Below are positions 37,268 through 46,769 of a DNA stretch of 64,000 nucleotides, piece after piece. This DNA comes from CAIVAT01 sp037128705 (GTDB lineage Bacteria > Bacteroidota > Bacteroidia > Bacteroidales > FEN-979), in contig JBAXVX010000019.1 of NCBI GenBank assembly GCA_037128705.1, positions 14,291 through 78,290 on the forward strand, read 5' to 3'. The first letter of the stretch is position 1. Each line of letters opens with the position of its first letter. A program made the position numbers and the translations under genes. The notes under the pieces are model-generated. The model was not told the origin of the DNA. It searched no databases and worked only from the letters and a program-made list of their open reading frames with translations.

Positions 37268-39416
37268 GATTTTTTGTGTTTGCATCGATTAAAAACCTTG
37301 CTGCAATTCCAGCCCAAATGTAACTATTGTTCCAGCCTGCCTGGTGATCGTCTGCACTGTAAAATTCCCAGAAAACATGATCATTCTTCAAATGGTAGAT
37401 CATGTTATCCTGCACCCTGTTTGCCAGTTGATCCGCTATATGGCCATATCCGTAGTCTCGAAGACCCCGGTATATAAGATATTCCCACTGTATCCACACA
37501 GGACCGTTCCAATAACCGATGGGGCAGTAGTAGTTGCTGCCCGGCCGGGCCATTTTGATCGTTGCGTCAGAAGAACGAAGTCTATCCTGCAGGGCCGCTG
37601 TCAGGGAGGGAATCCCGAAGGGTCTCCAGAATTCATTGGTATCAAGCATCCTGTCAACAAGGTATCCGGCCTTCTGGATGTCTGCCACCCCGGCCCATAG
37701 GGGAAGGAATCCGATGATCTCCTTGATCCTGAGATCATTCACAGATTTAAAGCTGAACGACTGGTCATTTTTATTGACATTGTAATAAAATTTCGTTTCA
37801 TTGTCCCACAAGGTCTTGTTTATCAGCAGGCTTCTGCAGAGGGCATCCTTTTTCCATTTTTCCGATTCTGCCGTCAATCCCAGTTGCTGCGCCATTTCCG
37901 ACAGCGACCTGGCCTCCATGACCAGCATCGAATTTATGTCAGGACCTTCAAAATTGGATGGCCATCCCACCAGGTCCCACACAGCCACACGCGCATCACG
38001 AACCGATTCCAGTTCAGCATGACCGCCCCATTCGCACAATCCATTGTTGTTTGAATCCCGGTTGGCGACATAAAACTGGTAAAACTTTTTCCCGGATGCA
38101 TAAGCCTCCTTTAAAAATACCCTGTCGCCGGTGATCTTATAGATTTCAAGATTTTCATAATTAAACCAGGGCGCTGATGTGGTTGGTCTGCCGTTGGTTT
38201 CAATCGTTTCATTTAAATAGGGACCTGTCCGGTAATTGATATAACCATCCGGTTTCTGACGATCCATGAAAACCCTCTGTGAATTCATCGCTCCCTGTGG
38301 ATCCATATAGGCATAGGCCAGCATGGACAGGCTTTCATGAAATACCTGGCCTCCATATCCCCATCCCCAGCGGGGTTCACGTGAAAAAACATAGTAATTG
38401 TGATTGCATTCTCCTTCTGCCGGCATCATGCACTGCCTCATCAGTGAAAAAGCACTCCAGTAAAGCATCTCCTTGTCCCTGCTGTCAAACGACAATCGGG
38501 GGATCCTGGAGTAGGCCTCTTCATCCTCCCTGATCAGTTTATCGGGATCAATATTTTCTGCTTTGATTGATCCTTTCTCCGGTGATTGCTTCCATTTTCC
38601 AGTTAAACTGATAACCAGATTGAATGAAGTTGACTCACCGGGTTCAAGCCTGAATGTTCTTGAGCCGATAATCCCCTGAACATGGGGGACATTCGTTTTT
38701 TGTCCTGCAATCGAATGCTTCAGAAGTGAAGGAATTCCTGGAGAAGGTGTCTGCAGGCCTTGTTTGGTTGCCGCAATAAATGTAAAGACACTGTCAAAAT
38801 TGAGGTTCCATTTTCCTGATCCTGACAGTTCTTCTGCCACGGGGATATTGTGCTCTGCCATCCAGCCATCACGTTTCTTCCGCAATGGGAAAAGGTAACT
38901 ATCATCGTACTCCCGGTGTTTTATGTTGAGACAGGTATCAGGGGAGGGAAAATAAAGATAGGGGAGTGCTGTAAAGGTGAGTGGGAAATGACCTTCATTG
39001 AGCAGCTGGTAATGTAAGATGGCCTTTTCAGAACTGTAGACAGCGAAAAAAACAGAAACCTTTAAATCCTTCTCCGGGTAATAAAAAAAATCCACAAGGT
39101 CACTGTAGGAGATCGTCACCACAGGTTCCCTGTATATTTCCTGAAGCCTGAATACCAGGCGGTTTCCACATTGAAATGCGATTCCGGCGTTTGGACCGTC
39201 TTTGGAAATAAATTCCACACCCGATTCATCATCCATCCATTGAAACTGATACCCCTGATCGGTTTTATAATGCGACCGTGCAGGGGAAGCAGCGTAGGTG
39301 GTATAGAGCGCATCCGTTTTCAACGCAGAAAGATGCGACAGAAATTGCGCTGATCCGCTCAAAGATAGGTGCAGGAGTACCAAGGTGACAAAACTGATGT
39401 TGGTTTTCATTTGCAT
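37248..39416 (-). CDS. Secreted (alpha/alpha)6-barrel glycosidase, GH63/trehalase-like (copy 2)
   Basis: A 722-residue exported protein (signal peptide ending SLSGSAQ; starts at 39416 or 39410 are both possible). Domain order repeats that of copy 1: a beta-sandwich, then an (alpha/alpha)6 barrel with GGQVFHESLSMLAYAYMD, DRQKPDGYINYRTGPY, the acidic NNGLCEWGGHAELESV and NGPVWIQWEYLIYRGLRDYG. The two copies are clear paralogues but diverged, so they may cleave different linkages of one glycan. Catalytic residues cannot be fixed by eye. The gene lies 69 bp downstream of the 1162-residue glycosidase and overlaps the TIP30-like gene. Confidence 0.8.
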   Translation of the reverse strand: MQMKTNISFVTLVLLHLSLSGSAQFLSHLSALKTDALYTTYAASPARSHYKTDQGYQFQWMDDESGVEFISKDGPNAGIAFQCGNRLVFRLQEIYREPVVTISYSDLVDFFYYPEKDLKVSVFFAVYSSEKAILHYQLLNEGHFPLTFTALPYLYFPSPDTCLNIKHREYDDSYLFPLRKKRDGWMAEHNIPVAEELSGSGKWNLNFDSVFTFIAATKQGLQTPSPGIPSLLKHSIAGQKTNVPHVQGIIGSRTFRLEPGESTSFNLVISLTGKWKQSPEKGSIKAENIDPDKLIREDEEAYSRIPRLSFDSRDKEMLYWSAFSLMRQCMMPAEGECNHNYYVFSREPRWGWGYGGQVFHESLSMLAYAYMDPQGAMNSQRVFMDRQKPDGYINYRTGPYLNETIETNGRPTTSAPWFNYENLEIYKITGDRVFLKEAYASGKKFYQFYVANRDSNNNGLCEWGGHAELESVRDARVAVWDLVGWPSNFEGPDINSMLVMEARSLSEMAQQLGLTAESEKWKKDALCRSLLINKTLWDNETKFYYNVNKNDQSFSFKSVNDLRIKEIIGFLPLWAGVADIQKAGYLVDRMLDTNEFWRPFGIPSLTAALQDRLRSSDATIKMARPGSNYYCPIGYWNGPVWIQWEYLIYRGLRDYGYGHIADQLANRVQDNMIYHLKNDHVFWEFYSADDHQAGWNNSYIWAGIAARFLIDANTKNHGESEK

Positions 39417-39485
39417 TAAGAATATCGATAGATTTTAATTAATGCTGCATGAACAATACAATTAAAGGAGATAAAAACAGCAAAA

Positions 39486-42400
39486 TCACCGGGTATTTAA
39501 GGTTATGGTTTTTGTGATGTACTTCATCTCTGATTTTTCAAAATCCACTGAAAATCTGCAAATACGTCCCGACTGGTTAAGGAACCTGGCGTTTTCGGCC
39601 TGGCGTAAATCGGCATCCCCCGACCAGATTTCAAGTATCCCTGAACTCCCCGACATTCCCTCCAATTCGACCTGGTATCTGTTCCCCGAAAAATTACAAG
39701 AAAGGATCCGCATGCCTTCGGCAGGATCGCCTGGTTTTGGATTGCATGCAACCGGCAAAACCGATATTCCTGATTCGGTTTCCACGACCAGTTTCGAACC
39801 GGATACCAGGTCAAACGAAAGCATGAGGATCATCGATTGACCGGTTTTAAAGGTAGTAGCAGGTGCAGCTTTTCCATCAAGCAAAACACTGGCAAAACGG
39901 GTCCCAGCAGGGAAAGCGGGCATGAATTCCATTCGCACCGGGCCGCCCTGGTCCAGGTGAAATTGGTATTGGTAAACCCCGTCGACACGTGAATAATGAA
40001 AATCAACAGTTTGATCAGCCATCCGGATATGGCGAATATCAATTGAGTCCCATTGGGGCGGCAGTTGAGGAGCTAAATGTATCTTATGCTCCTGCGCCGA
40101 AATTTCCAATCCGAGCATTCCCTCGATCGATGGCTGTAAAACCATGGTTTCAGACCAGCACTGATGGGCACATACACCCGAAGGTTTGTATTCAGCGCCG
40201 TTTAACACCTCCTCCACAAATCCAAGCCCCCAGTTCTGATAGACATTCAGGTTATTCATCAGGTGCGAAAAGCCCTGGACGGCACGCCCTGTTGAATATT
40301 CAGCCAGGGAGGCCCATCCGGTAAACAATGGCCACACACTGCCATAGTGATAACCGGTTGGCCTGAACCACGGACTGTCTTCCCGCAGGATCCTGGCGCC
40401 CCAGTTGGTTGTAAATGCATTCCCGGCAATATTTTTCAATGCAACGGATGCCTTTTGCGGGTCGGCCATCCTGAAATAGATGGGCACGGTCGGGAGGATC
40501 GTCTGTTCCTTCCTGAATGATCCATCTCTATTCTTGCCATAAGAAAAATACCTGCTGCTGTTATCCCAGAATTCAAGATCGATGATCTTTTTCTGGATCC
40601 CGGCCTCCATCATGTAACTTTCTGATTCAATGTCGTTCATGAACCTGGCCATAGTCGAAGCCTCCGTCAGGGCTGCCCCCCACGATCCCGCCATATAGAT
40701 CGTGGAATGCGAACCATACAATTCCCCGCCTTCCACCCAGCCGTGACCGACATTGGTGTTCTCGATCAGGTGGTCATGGTCGGTATCGGTCGAAAAACAA
40801 AAGTTAATGGCGCGCTTGATATTGGGCCACGTGCGATTTAAAAATGCAGTATCGTTGGTATGCCTGAAATACTTTCCGGCCAAAACAACATAAAGAGGAG
40901 TGGCATCGGCAGCATCGTAGTGAAATATTCCTGAGGTGGTGGCTTCATGGAAGATTTTCCCATTCAGGTCCTGGAATTTGTTGAAAAATTCCAGTTGCTC
41001 CTTTACCTTTTCAAAATCGCCACAATCCAGCAAAGCAAAACCGCTCCATTCTGCATCGCGGCCGAAGTACCAGGCATAACCTGGCCGGCCGTTCACTTTG
41101 TGACCGCCGTCCCATCCTTTCCTGGTGGTTGCATAGCCCGCTACAAGAGCCTTTCCCAATCGCGGGGTGTTTACGAAAAAACGGTCTGTCGCCTGCAACG
41201 ACCACCGGTAACCAATATTGAAATCACGATCGGGAGTAGTGATCAACAGGCTTTTAGCAAAGACATTGTTTGAATGAGCCAGTGCATTTTGGTAGACCTG
41301 CATGGGACGGCTGATGGCCTTGATAAACTGGGATAATGTTGTGTCATACCCGTCAACCGAGGCGCTGATAACCACATCCAGGTTGTCATTCATGTCAAGT
41401 TGATAACTGATCAAACCGGCTGCCTGGATCTTTTTAGTTGGAATGCCTTGAAATGCACTGTCTTTGCTCACATTGGTGAATCCCTCAAATTGACCTGAAA
41501 GATGGGTCAAAGGTTCCTTTGTGCCTCCGATCATTACGGTCATAAATCCAGCCTGATCCTGGATGGTCAGGGCATTGAACGTGCTGTTCCAGGAATGGCA
41601 GATGGAGCCGGTGACCCTGTCGGAATAGGGCCACATCAAACGGAGGTTTGATCTGAACCGGATGATCAGTTCGGCAGGATAGACCCCGCGGTATTCATAA
41701 TGAACCACCCCGTTTGCCTCGGTGGGATCATTCACAACCAACTCTTTTAGATAGGCCCTTTGAAATTTGTACTCCCGTGAAAAACAGGCCGGGCTGACAT
41801 TGATCTCGGGACGTTCATCGTTGAGCCAGAAGATGGTATCCTTGTAGCTGAACCTGATCCCCACTTCATAATCACGCAAAGCCATGAAAGGATGAGCCCA
41901 GATCTCTTCAATACCGCCCTTTTCAATGCCCATCGTAACCATACGCTCACCGGCAACGTCCCAGAAATTTTCAGAGGCAAATCTCCGCTTCAGGTCGATT
42001 TCTGTGGGTCTTACAATCCAGTTCGTGGCCTGGGGAATAACGGTTTTTGTCAAATCTGTTTCGGGGTGGGATGGACATGCTGTAACAACAGCTGGTGCAT
42101 AGTCCCAGTAAAATTCAGGCAAACCCGCAAAGCAGTTCAATAAATATTCAAAGCAGTTTTGTGTAAACCTGGCAAGATGCGCCCCATTTGTACTCGGAAT
42201 GCTGAAGTTCATGTAACCACCAACTGAAATCACTTTTCCTTTTCCCGGTGTGTATTCAAGAATTAACTTTGAATCTTCCCTTAAAAATATGTAGTCCCAG
42301 TCAACAGCAACGACTTTTCCGTTTTGCGGAACGTGATCACCGAAAAACCCCGCTATTCGTGTTGTCAGGTCAGCCGATGGCCTCAGAATGTATGCTCCGC

Positions 42401-42974
42401 CGTTCAGGCCGTTAAAAAGGGGATGTTCCCTGAATGCATGGAACCCTAACCTGCGACCATTCCCATCATCGATGCAGGATTTGGTGCTGTCCTGCACTGT
42501 CTCCGGTTCAAACCCAAGTACATTGATGTAATGAGAGGCTTGCTGTGTCAATAAAAGTCGGCCCCCGTTTTTAGTGTAATATTTCAGGGATTCAACCAGC
42601 TTCGCCTCGGTTTCAGATGCATCCAGGGCGGAAGTATCCGGCCTGTGAATCCAGATCGCAGCAAAGCGACTGCTTTTCTTTGACTGCTTTTCAAATTCCC
42701 GGGTAGTCATAAATTCAGATGAGAACTCTTTGATCGCTTTCAACTGGTCGAATGCGTGTTGAATATCCGGCGCTGCATCCTGGTAACTCCGGAGGCTTAA
42801 AAACCCGATTAGCAGCTTACGGGTTGTATCGGATTCCGGTTTTTTCTTCTTTGTCAGCGCAATCCGGTGTGTGCGGATACTCTGCCCTTTGAGAGATTGG
42901 GCAAGCCCCTCTGTCCATGAGGTTATTAAAATAATTAAAATACTGTATTTAAATATATTACGTAAGGTTATCAT
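39486..42974 (-). CDS. Large multidomain glycosidase: GATase1-like N-domain plus (alpha/alpha)6 barrel
   Basis: An 1162-residue exported protein (signal peptide ending TEGLAQ). Residues about 50-290 form a class-I glutamine-amidotransferase-like domain (RKLLIGFLSLRSYQD, ESLKYYTKNGGRLLLTQQ, GKGKVISVGGYMNFS), similar to DUF4960-type modules and probably non-catalytic. A beta-sandwich (about 310-600) leads into an (alpha/alpha)6 barrel at about 620-1000: AWYFGRDAEWSGFALLDCGD, FHEATTSGIFHYDAADATPL, GHGWVEGGELYGSH and HQCWSETMVLQPSIEGML. These resemble glycogen-debranching/amylo-alpha-1,6-glucosidase-type barrels. A C-terminal beta region closes it. Its ATG overlaps the HAD phosphatase stop by 4 bp. 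Substrate unknown. Confidence 0.78.
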   Translation of the reverse strand: MITLRNIFKYSILIILITSWTEGLAQSLKGQSIRTHRIALTKKKKPESDTTRKLLIGFLSLRSYQDAAPDIQHAFDQLKAIKEFSSEFMTTREFEKQSKKSSRFAAIWIHRPDTSALDASETEAKLVESLKYYTKNGGRLLLTQQASHYINVLGFEPETVQDSTKSCIDDGNGRRLGFHAFREHPLFNGLNGGAYILRPSADLTTRIAGFFGDHVPQNGKVVAVDWDYIFLREDSKLILEYTPGKGKVISVGGYMNFSIPSTNGAHLARFTQNCFEYLLNCFAGLPEFYWDYAPAVVTACPSHPETDLTKTVIPQATNWIVRPTEIDLKRRFASENFWDVAGERMVTMGIEKGGIEEIWAHPFMALRDYEVGIRFSYKDTIFWLNDERPEINVSPACFSREYKFQRAYLKELVVNDPTEANGVVHYEYRGVYPAELIIRFRSNLRLMWPYSDRVTGSICHSWNSTFNALTIQDQAGFMTVMIGGTKEPLTHLSGQFEGFTNVSKDSAFQGIPTKKIQAAGLISYQLDMNDNLDVVISASVDGYDTTLSQFIKAISRPMQVYQNALAHSNNVFAKSLLITTPDRDFNIGYRWSLQATDRFFVNTPRLGKALVAGYATTRKGWDGGHKVNGRPGYAWYFGRDAEWSGFALLDCGDFEKVKEQLEFFNKFQDLNGKIFHEATTSGIFHYDAADATPLYVVLAGKYFRHTNDTAFLNRTWPNIKRAINFCFSTDTDHDHLIENTNVGHGWVEGGELYGSHSTIYMAGSWGAALTEASTMARFMNDIESESYMMEAGIQKKIIDLEFWDNSSRYFSYGKNRDGSFRKEQTILPTVPIYFRMADPQKASVALKNIAGNAFTTNWGARILREDSPWFRPTGYHYGSVWPLFTGWASLAEYSTGRAVQGFSHLMNNLNVYQNWGLGFVEEVLNGAEYKPSGVCAHQCWSETMVLQPSIEGMLGLEISAQEHKIHLAPQLPPQWDSIDIRHIRMADQTVDFHYSRVDGVYQYQFHLDQGGPVRMEFMPAFPAGTRFASVLLDGKAAPATTFKTGQSMILMLSFDLVSGSKLVVETESGISVLPVACNPKPGDPAEGMRILSCNFSGNRYQVELEGMSGSSGILEIWSGDADLRQAENARFLNQSGRICRFSVDFEKSEMKYITKTITLNTR

Positions 42975-43618
42975 AACAATAAAGTTAAGCTTCTGAGATT
43001 TGAAATCAAAGGCACTCCCAACTGTTTCAATCGTGTTTCACTATGATGTCCATTTAGGACAAGGATGCAATCGATGCCCATCTCAGCAGCTACTTCCGCA
43101 TCGTGACGGGTGTCGCCGATAAATAGCATCTTGCTTTTCTCTGTCCCCATCTCCTGAACCAGATGAAGGCCTGCTTCGGTCTTTCCATGAGCATAGTGAT
43201 CATCAAGGCCGCGGATGAGGGTAAAAAAGTCGTAAACACCAAGCGTTTTTGTTTCAGAAACCAGTTCGTTTTGCTCCCGGGCCGAAAGAATATTTTGCGA
43301 GAATCCATGTGCTGCAATCCACGAAAGCACCTCCCGGACCTCCGGATGTAACAGGGTTTCACCCTGACGCTGGTTATATCTGCTGATAAATTCCATGCCT
43401 ACCTCATCAAAAGGTTCCTGGTCAAAGTTAAAACCAAGTTTGGCATAATAGTCCTTTACCGGGAAATCAAATAACTCCTGGTATTCATCCAGGGTTTTCA
43501 GTGTCAGACCACGCTCCGTGAGCATGCCGTTCATCACATCAACACACAGCCAGGCGTCGTCGAGGAGCGTCCCGTTCCAGTCCCAGATGATATGTGTGTA
43601 GCTTTTTAGTTCGATCAT
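42971..43618 (-). CDS. HAD family hydrolase, phosphoglycolate-phosphatase-like
   Basis: A 215-residue cytoplasmic HAD phosphatase. Motif I is IIWDWNGTLLDD (first Asp nucleophile, with Trp in place of the usual Phe or Leu), the cap lies at about residues 20-95, motif II has NILSAREQ and motif IV is MLFIGDTRHDAEVAAEMG. It could dephosphorylate phosphoglycolate, a sugar phosphate or a pyrophosphate. It is the first gene of the seven-gene minus-strand operon and overlaps the large glycosidase by 4 bp. A -7 box TATTTTTG (complement 43649-43656) lies 31 bp upstream. Confidence 0.88.
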   Translation of the reverse strand: MIELKSYTHIIWDWNGTLLDDAWLCVDVMNGMLTERGLTLKTLDEYQELFDFPVKDYYAKLGFNFDQEPFDEVGMEFISRYNQRQGETLLHPEVREVLSWIAAHGFSQNILSAREQNELVSETKTLGVYDFFTLIRGLDDHYAHGKTEAGLHLVQEMGTEKSKMLFIGDTRHDAEVAAEMGIDCILVLNGHHSETRLKQLGVPLISNLRSLTLLL

Positions 43619-43676
43619 CTATTATCCGTAATTTTGCACTTTATTTGTCAAAAATAAAGAAAAAACCTCCGCTCCC

Positions 43677-44615
43677 CTGAATTTTAATTCCTTTACCGGC
43701 CCGTTAAAAGAACTCGAAAATTGTTCGTTCTGCCCAAGAGATTGTCATGCCGACAGAACTTCCGGTCGTTCAGGATTTTGCAAAAGTGATGCTTCATTCA
43801 GTGTTGCATCTGTCTGCATCCACAAAGGAGAGGAGCCTGCCATCAGCGGCTCCGGGGGTATCTGCAATGTCTTTTTCACCAATTGCAACCTTCAGTGCAT
43901 CTATTGTCAAAACCACCAGATCAGTGATAACCGCATCAGCCGTTCTCTTTATAACATGGAACTGGAGGAGATCATCCGGCAGATCACACAAATCCTTGAC
44001 CGGGGAATCAACCGCGTGGGATTTGTCTCCCCGTCGCATTTCATCCCGCAAATGAAGGTGATCATCGGGGTAATTCAAAGCCTGGGCTACAGGCCGGTAT
44101 GGGTGTATAACACCAATGGATATGATAAAGCCGACACCCTCAGAACCCTCGAAGGGATGATCGATGTTTATCTGCCCGATTTCAAATACATGGACGGTGA
44201 ACTTGCCCAGCAATATTCAGGAGCCCGCGATTATCCTGAATTTGCCATGAGGACGATCAAAGAGATGTTTCGTCAGAAAGGGGCTTCGCTGATTACCGGG
44301 GAGGATCATACGGCTGAATCGGGAATCATCGTCCGCCACCTGGTATTGCCTCATCATGTTCCGAACAGCCTGGATGTCTTACGCTTTCTTGCGGAGGAAA
44401 TTTCTCCCCGGATCCACGTTTCGCTGATGGCGCAATATTACCCCACGCAGAGGGTCGTGAACCATCCCAATCTCAACCGCGGAGTCACTGAATCAGAATA
44501 CCGCACCGTGGTTGACGAAATGGAAAAACTTGGAATGTTCAACGGCTGGATACAGGAATTTGAGAGCAGTACTTTCTACCGCCCTGACTTTGACCAGATG
44601 CACCCTTTCGAATGA
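43677..44615 (+). CDS. Radical SAM protein of the PflX/COG1313 family, start codon non-canonical
   Basis: A putative Fe-S protein of the family once called pyruvate formate-lyase activating enzyme homologue PflX. An N-terminal four-Cys motif (ENCSFCPRDC plus SGFC) precedes GEEPAISGSGGICNVFF and the radical SAM cluster motif CNLQCIYCQNHQIS. The rest, including YLPDFKYMDGELAQQYS, HLVLPHHVPNS and LMAQYYPTQ, matches this family well. The frame is open from 43632, but it contains no ATG, GTG or TTG before the essential cysteines; the first in-frame ATG (43956) would delete both Cys clusters. I mark CTG 43677 as a provisional start. A TAATTTTG box is at 43629-43636. Either an unusual start is used or the 5' end is mutated. 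Confidence 0.75.
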   Translation: MNFNSFTGPLKELENCSFCPRDCHADRTSGRSGFCKSDASFSVASVCIHKGEEPAISGSGGICNVFFTNCNLQCIYCQNHQISDNRISRSLYNMELEEIIRQITQILDRGINRVGFVSPSHFIPQMKVIIGVIQSLGYRPVWVYNTNGYDKADTLRTLEGMIDVYLPDFKYMDGELAQQYSGARDYPEFAMRTIKEMFRQKGASLITGEDHTAESGIIVRHLVLPHHVPNSLDVLRFLAEEISPRIHVSLMAQYYPTQRVVNHPNLNRGVTESEYRTVVDEMEKLGMFNGWIQEFESSTFYRPDFDQMHPFE

Positions 44616-44715
44616 GCGGACCCTGGAATTTCTTTTCACGCTACCCCGCGATTGCTGGTCACGGGTCACTATTTCCCCCGTTCATCGTGAAATTCAGCCA
44701 GATCAAATAAATTTC

Positions 44716-44746
44716 TTGTGATATACGAACCATCTCTTTACATTTG
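44716..44746 (+). promoter_or_regulatory. Bacteroidota-type promoter of the PepC gene
   Basis: TTG at 44716-44718 is followed, after 20 bp, by the -7 box TACATTTG at 44739-44746. Spacing and box match the primary sigma pattern. The leader to the PepC ATG would be about 75 nt and contains CGCGCTTCACGCGTCAC, a microrepeat of the 7-bp family. Confidence 0.6.
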
Positions 44747-44824
44747 GCCGGTAAAAATAATTCTCAAACTAATTTCATTTGTACCTGCCGCGCTTCACGC
44801 GTCACAATTCCAAACCCACAAACT

Positions 44825-46033
44825 ATGAAGAGATTTTCCTCACTTGTACTTGTATCTCTTTTTCTTGCTGTGGCCTTCCCAAGCCAGGCCCAGGATAAAG
44901 AAAAAAAATCGGATTCCGGTTACGTTTTTACGATCATGAAACAACTTCCGGCAACCTCAGTTAAAAATCAGAATCGCTCGAGTACCTGCTGGAGTTATTC
45001 CGCAATCTCCTTCCTGGAATCTGAGTTGCTGAGGACAGGGAAAGACACCTTCGACCTGTCAGAAATGTACTGTGTTCGCAATGCATACTCCGACAAGGCA
45101 CTGATTTATGTCAGATTCAACGGCAAACACAACTTTGGCCCGGGCGGAGCTTCTCACGACGTAACCAATGTACTTAAAAATTATGGGATGATGCCTGAAG
45201 AGGCCTATTCAGGTAAAGCAGCAGGCGATCTTAATCCGGTGCATGGTGAAATGGATGAAGTCCTTAATGCTGATGTTGACGCAGTCATCAAAAATCCGAA
45301 CAAGAAGCTCACACCGGTATGGCATACAGGATTCAATGGATTACTCGACGCCTACCTTGGAAAGGTTCCCGAAAAATTCACCTATAAGTCCAGGGAATAT
45401 TCGGCGAAGTCTTTTTCAGATATGCTCGGACTGAATCCCGACGATTATGTCGAACTGACCTCCTATACCCATCACCCTTTTTATTCGAAATTTATCATTG
45501 AAATTCCGGATAACTGGGTACTGGATGAGGTTTACAACCTTCCGGTTGATGAACTGATCCAGGTGATCGATAACTCCATCGAGGAAGGCTACACCATTGT
45601 TTGGGGCGCCGATGTAAGCGAAAAGGGATTTTCGTGGAAAACCGGTGTCGCAGTCGTTCCGGATAAAAATGCCACTGAAATCGCCGGGATGGAAAGTGCA
45701 AAATGGTCGAAAATGTCCGACGCCGATAAAGACAAACTGCTCTATAAATTCGACAAGCCAAATCCTGAAAAAAAGATCACTCAGGAGATGCGCCAACTTG
45801 AATTTGACAACTATCAAACAACCGATGACCACGGGATGCATCTGACCGGGATCGCCAAAGACCAGAACGGAACCAAATATTACCTGATCAAGAATTCCTG
45901 GGGAACAGAAGGAAGTCCGTATAAAGGTTATTTTTATGCTTCAGAGCCTTACGTGCGCCTGAAAACCATGGATATCATGGTTAATAAAAATGCCATTCCC
46001 AAGGAGATCAGAAAAAAACTCGGGATAAATTAG
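44825..46033 (+). CDS. pepC: Aminopeptidase C / bleomycin hydrolase family cysteine peptidase, exported
   Basis: A 402-residue papain-like (C1B) peptidase with a signal peptide (LFLAVAFPSQAQ), so it acts outside the cytoplasm, unlike classical PepC. The catalytic Cys lies in SVKNQNRSSTCWSYSAISF, the His in TTDDHGMHLTGIAKD and the Asn in YLIKNSWGTEG. Early Cys-site and late His/Asn sites fit the family's hexameric aminopeptidases. The start at 44825 follows from the signal sequence; an upstream in-frame start at 44744 would bury it. The gene ends at a strong bidirectional terminator. Confidence 0.9.
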   Translation: MKRFSSLVLVSLFLAVAFPSQAQDKEKKSDSGYVFTIMKQLPATSVKNQNRSSTCWSYSAISFLESELLRTGKDTFDLSEMYCVRNAYSDKALIYVRFNGKHNFGPGGASHDVTNVLKNYGMMPEEAYSGKAAGDLNPVHGEMDEVLNADVDAVIKNPNKKLTPVWHTGFNGLLDAYLGKVPEKFTYKSREYSAKSFSDMLGLNPDDYVELTSYTHHPFYSKFIIEIPDNWVLDEVYNLPVDELIQVIDNSIEEGYTIVWGADVSEKGFSWKTGVAVVPDKNATEIAGMESAKWSKMSDADKDKLLYKFDKPNPEKKITQEMRQLEFDNYQTTDDHGMHLTGIAKDQNGTKYYLIKNSWGTEGSPYKGYFYASEPYVRLKTMDIMVNKNAIPKEIRKKLGIN

Positions 46034-46051
46034 TCTTAAAAATTGTCTGGA

Positions 46052-46088
46052 AAGGACTGCCTCATAGTTGGGCAGTCCTTTTTTATTT
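46052..46088. terminator. Bidirectional hairpin terminator between pepC and aat
   Basis: A perfect 10-bp stem (AAGGACTGCC, 46052-46061, with GGCAGTCCTT, 46071-46080) and a 9-nt loop are followed by TTTTATTT. On the opposite strand the same stem has an A-rich 5' flank. It separates the convergent pepC and aat genes. Confidence 0.85.
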
Positions 46089-46760
46089 CCATGGACCAGG
46101 GGTGGTAACCATTTTCATTGCCTTTTGAAGAAGGGCAAGGTACTCTTTGCGGTCAATGAGTGATGCCCCGAGATTCATCAGGTGAGCGGTCTCAATCTGG
46201 CAGTCGATGAACAGGAATTCATTTTGCCTGCAATGCTCTACCAAAACATGGAATGCAACTTTCGAGGCATTGTTCATGGTAAAGTACATGCTCTCTCCAA
46301 AAAACGCAGCACCCAGGGAAACTCCATACAATCCACCCACCAGGTTCTCCTGGTAAAATACTTCGATGGAATGTGCAAATCCCCGCTTATGAAGGGCAAT
46401 GTACGCTTCAATGAAATCCTGGCTGATCCATGTGCCATCCTGCCCGGGCCTCGGAGCTGAAGCACAGCCCCGAATAACCTGCTCGAAAACGGTATCAAAC
46501 TTAACAATGAATCTGTTTGATTTAATAATCCTTTTCAAAGATGAACGGATTTTAAACCTACCAGGAAACATAACCATCCGGGGATCGGGTGAATACCAGA
46601 AAACATCCTCCGCTTCCCTGAACCAGGGAAATATTCCATGTGCATAGGCCTGCAACAACCGTTCGGCCGACAAATCGCCCCCAATGGCGACCAGCCCGTC
46701 AGGTTCAGCTTCATCAACAGGAGGAAAAAAGGGTTCTTCTGGTAAAAGGTAAACTGTCAT
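46083..46760 (-). CDS. aat: Leucyl/phenylalanyl-tRNA--protein transferase
   Basis: A 225-residue cytoplasmic enzyme that adds Leu or Phe from aminoacyl-tRNA to proteins with N-terminal Lys or Arg, marking them for ClpS-ClpAP. Family hallmarks: PDGLVAIGGDLSAERLLQAY, HGIFPWFREAEDVFWYSPDP, VFEQVIRGCASAPR and GTWISQDFIEAY. Its length is normal. It is 9 bp downstream of the class III aminotransferase gene and ends inside the terminator. ClpS, the recognin of the same pathway, is at 58599. Confidence 0.95.
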   Translation of the reverse strand: MTVYLLPEEPFFPPVDEAEPDGLVAIGGDLSAERLLQAYAHGIFPWFREAEDVFWYSPDPRMVMFPGRFKIRSSLKRIIKSNRFIVKFDTVFEQVIRGCASAPRPGQDGTWISQDFIEAYIALHKRGFAHSIEVFYQENLVGGLYGVSLGAAFFGESMYFTMNNASKVAFHVLVEHCRQNEFLFIDCQIETAHLMNLGASLIDRKEYLALLQKAMKMVTTPGPWK

Positions 46761-46769
46761 ATCTGAAAT

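Noticed and set aside
43747..44055. Plus-strand 102-codon frame at the start of the PflX-like gene
   Set aside because: It is in a different frame from the conserved Cys motifs; the translation has no family features. The real frame is that of 43677-44615.
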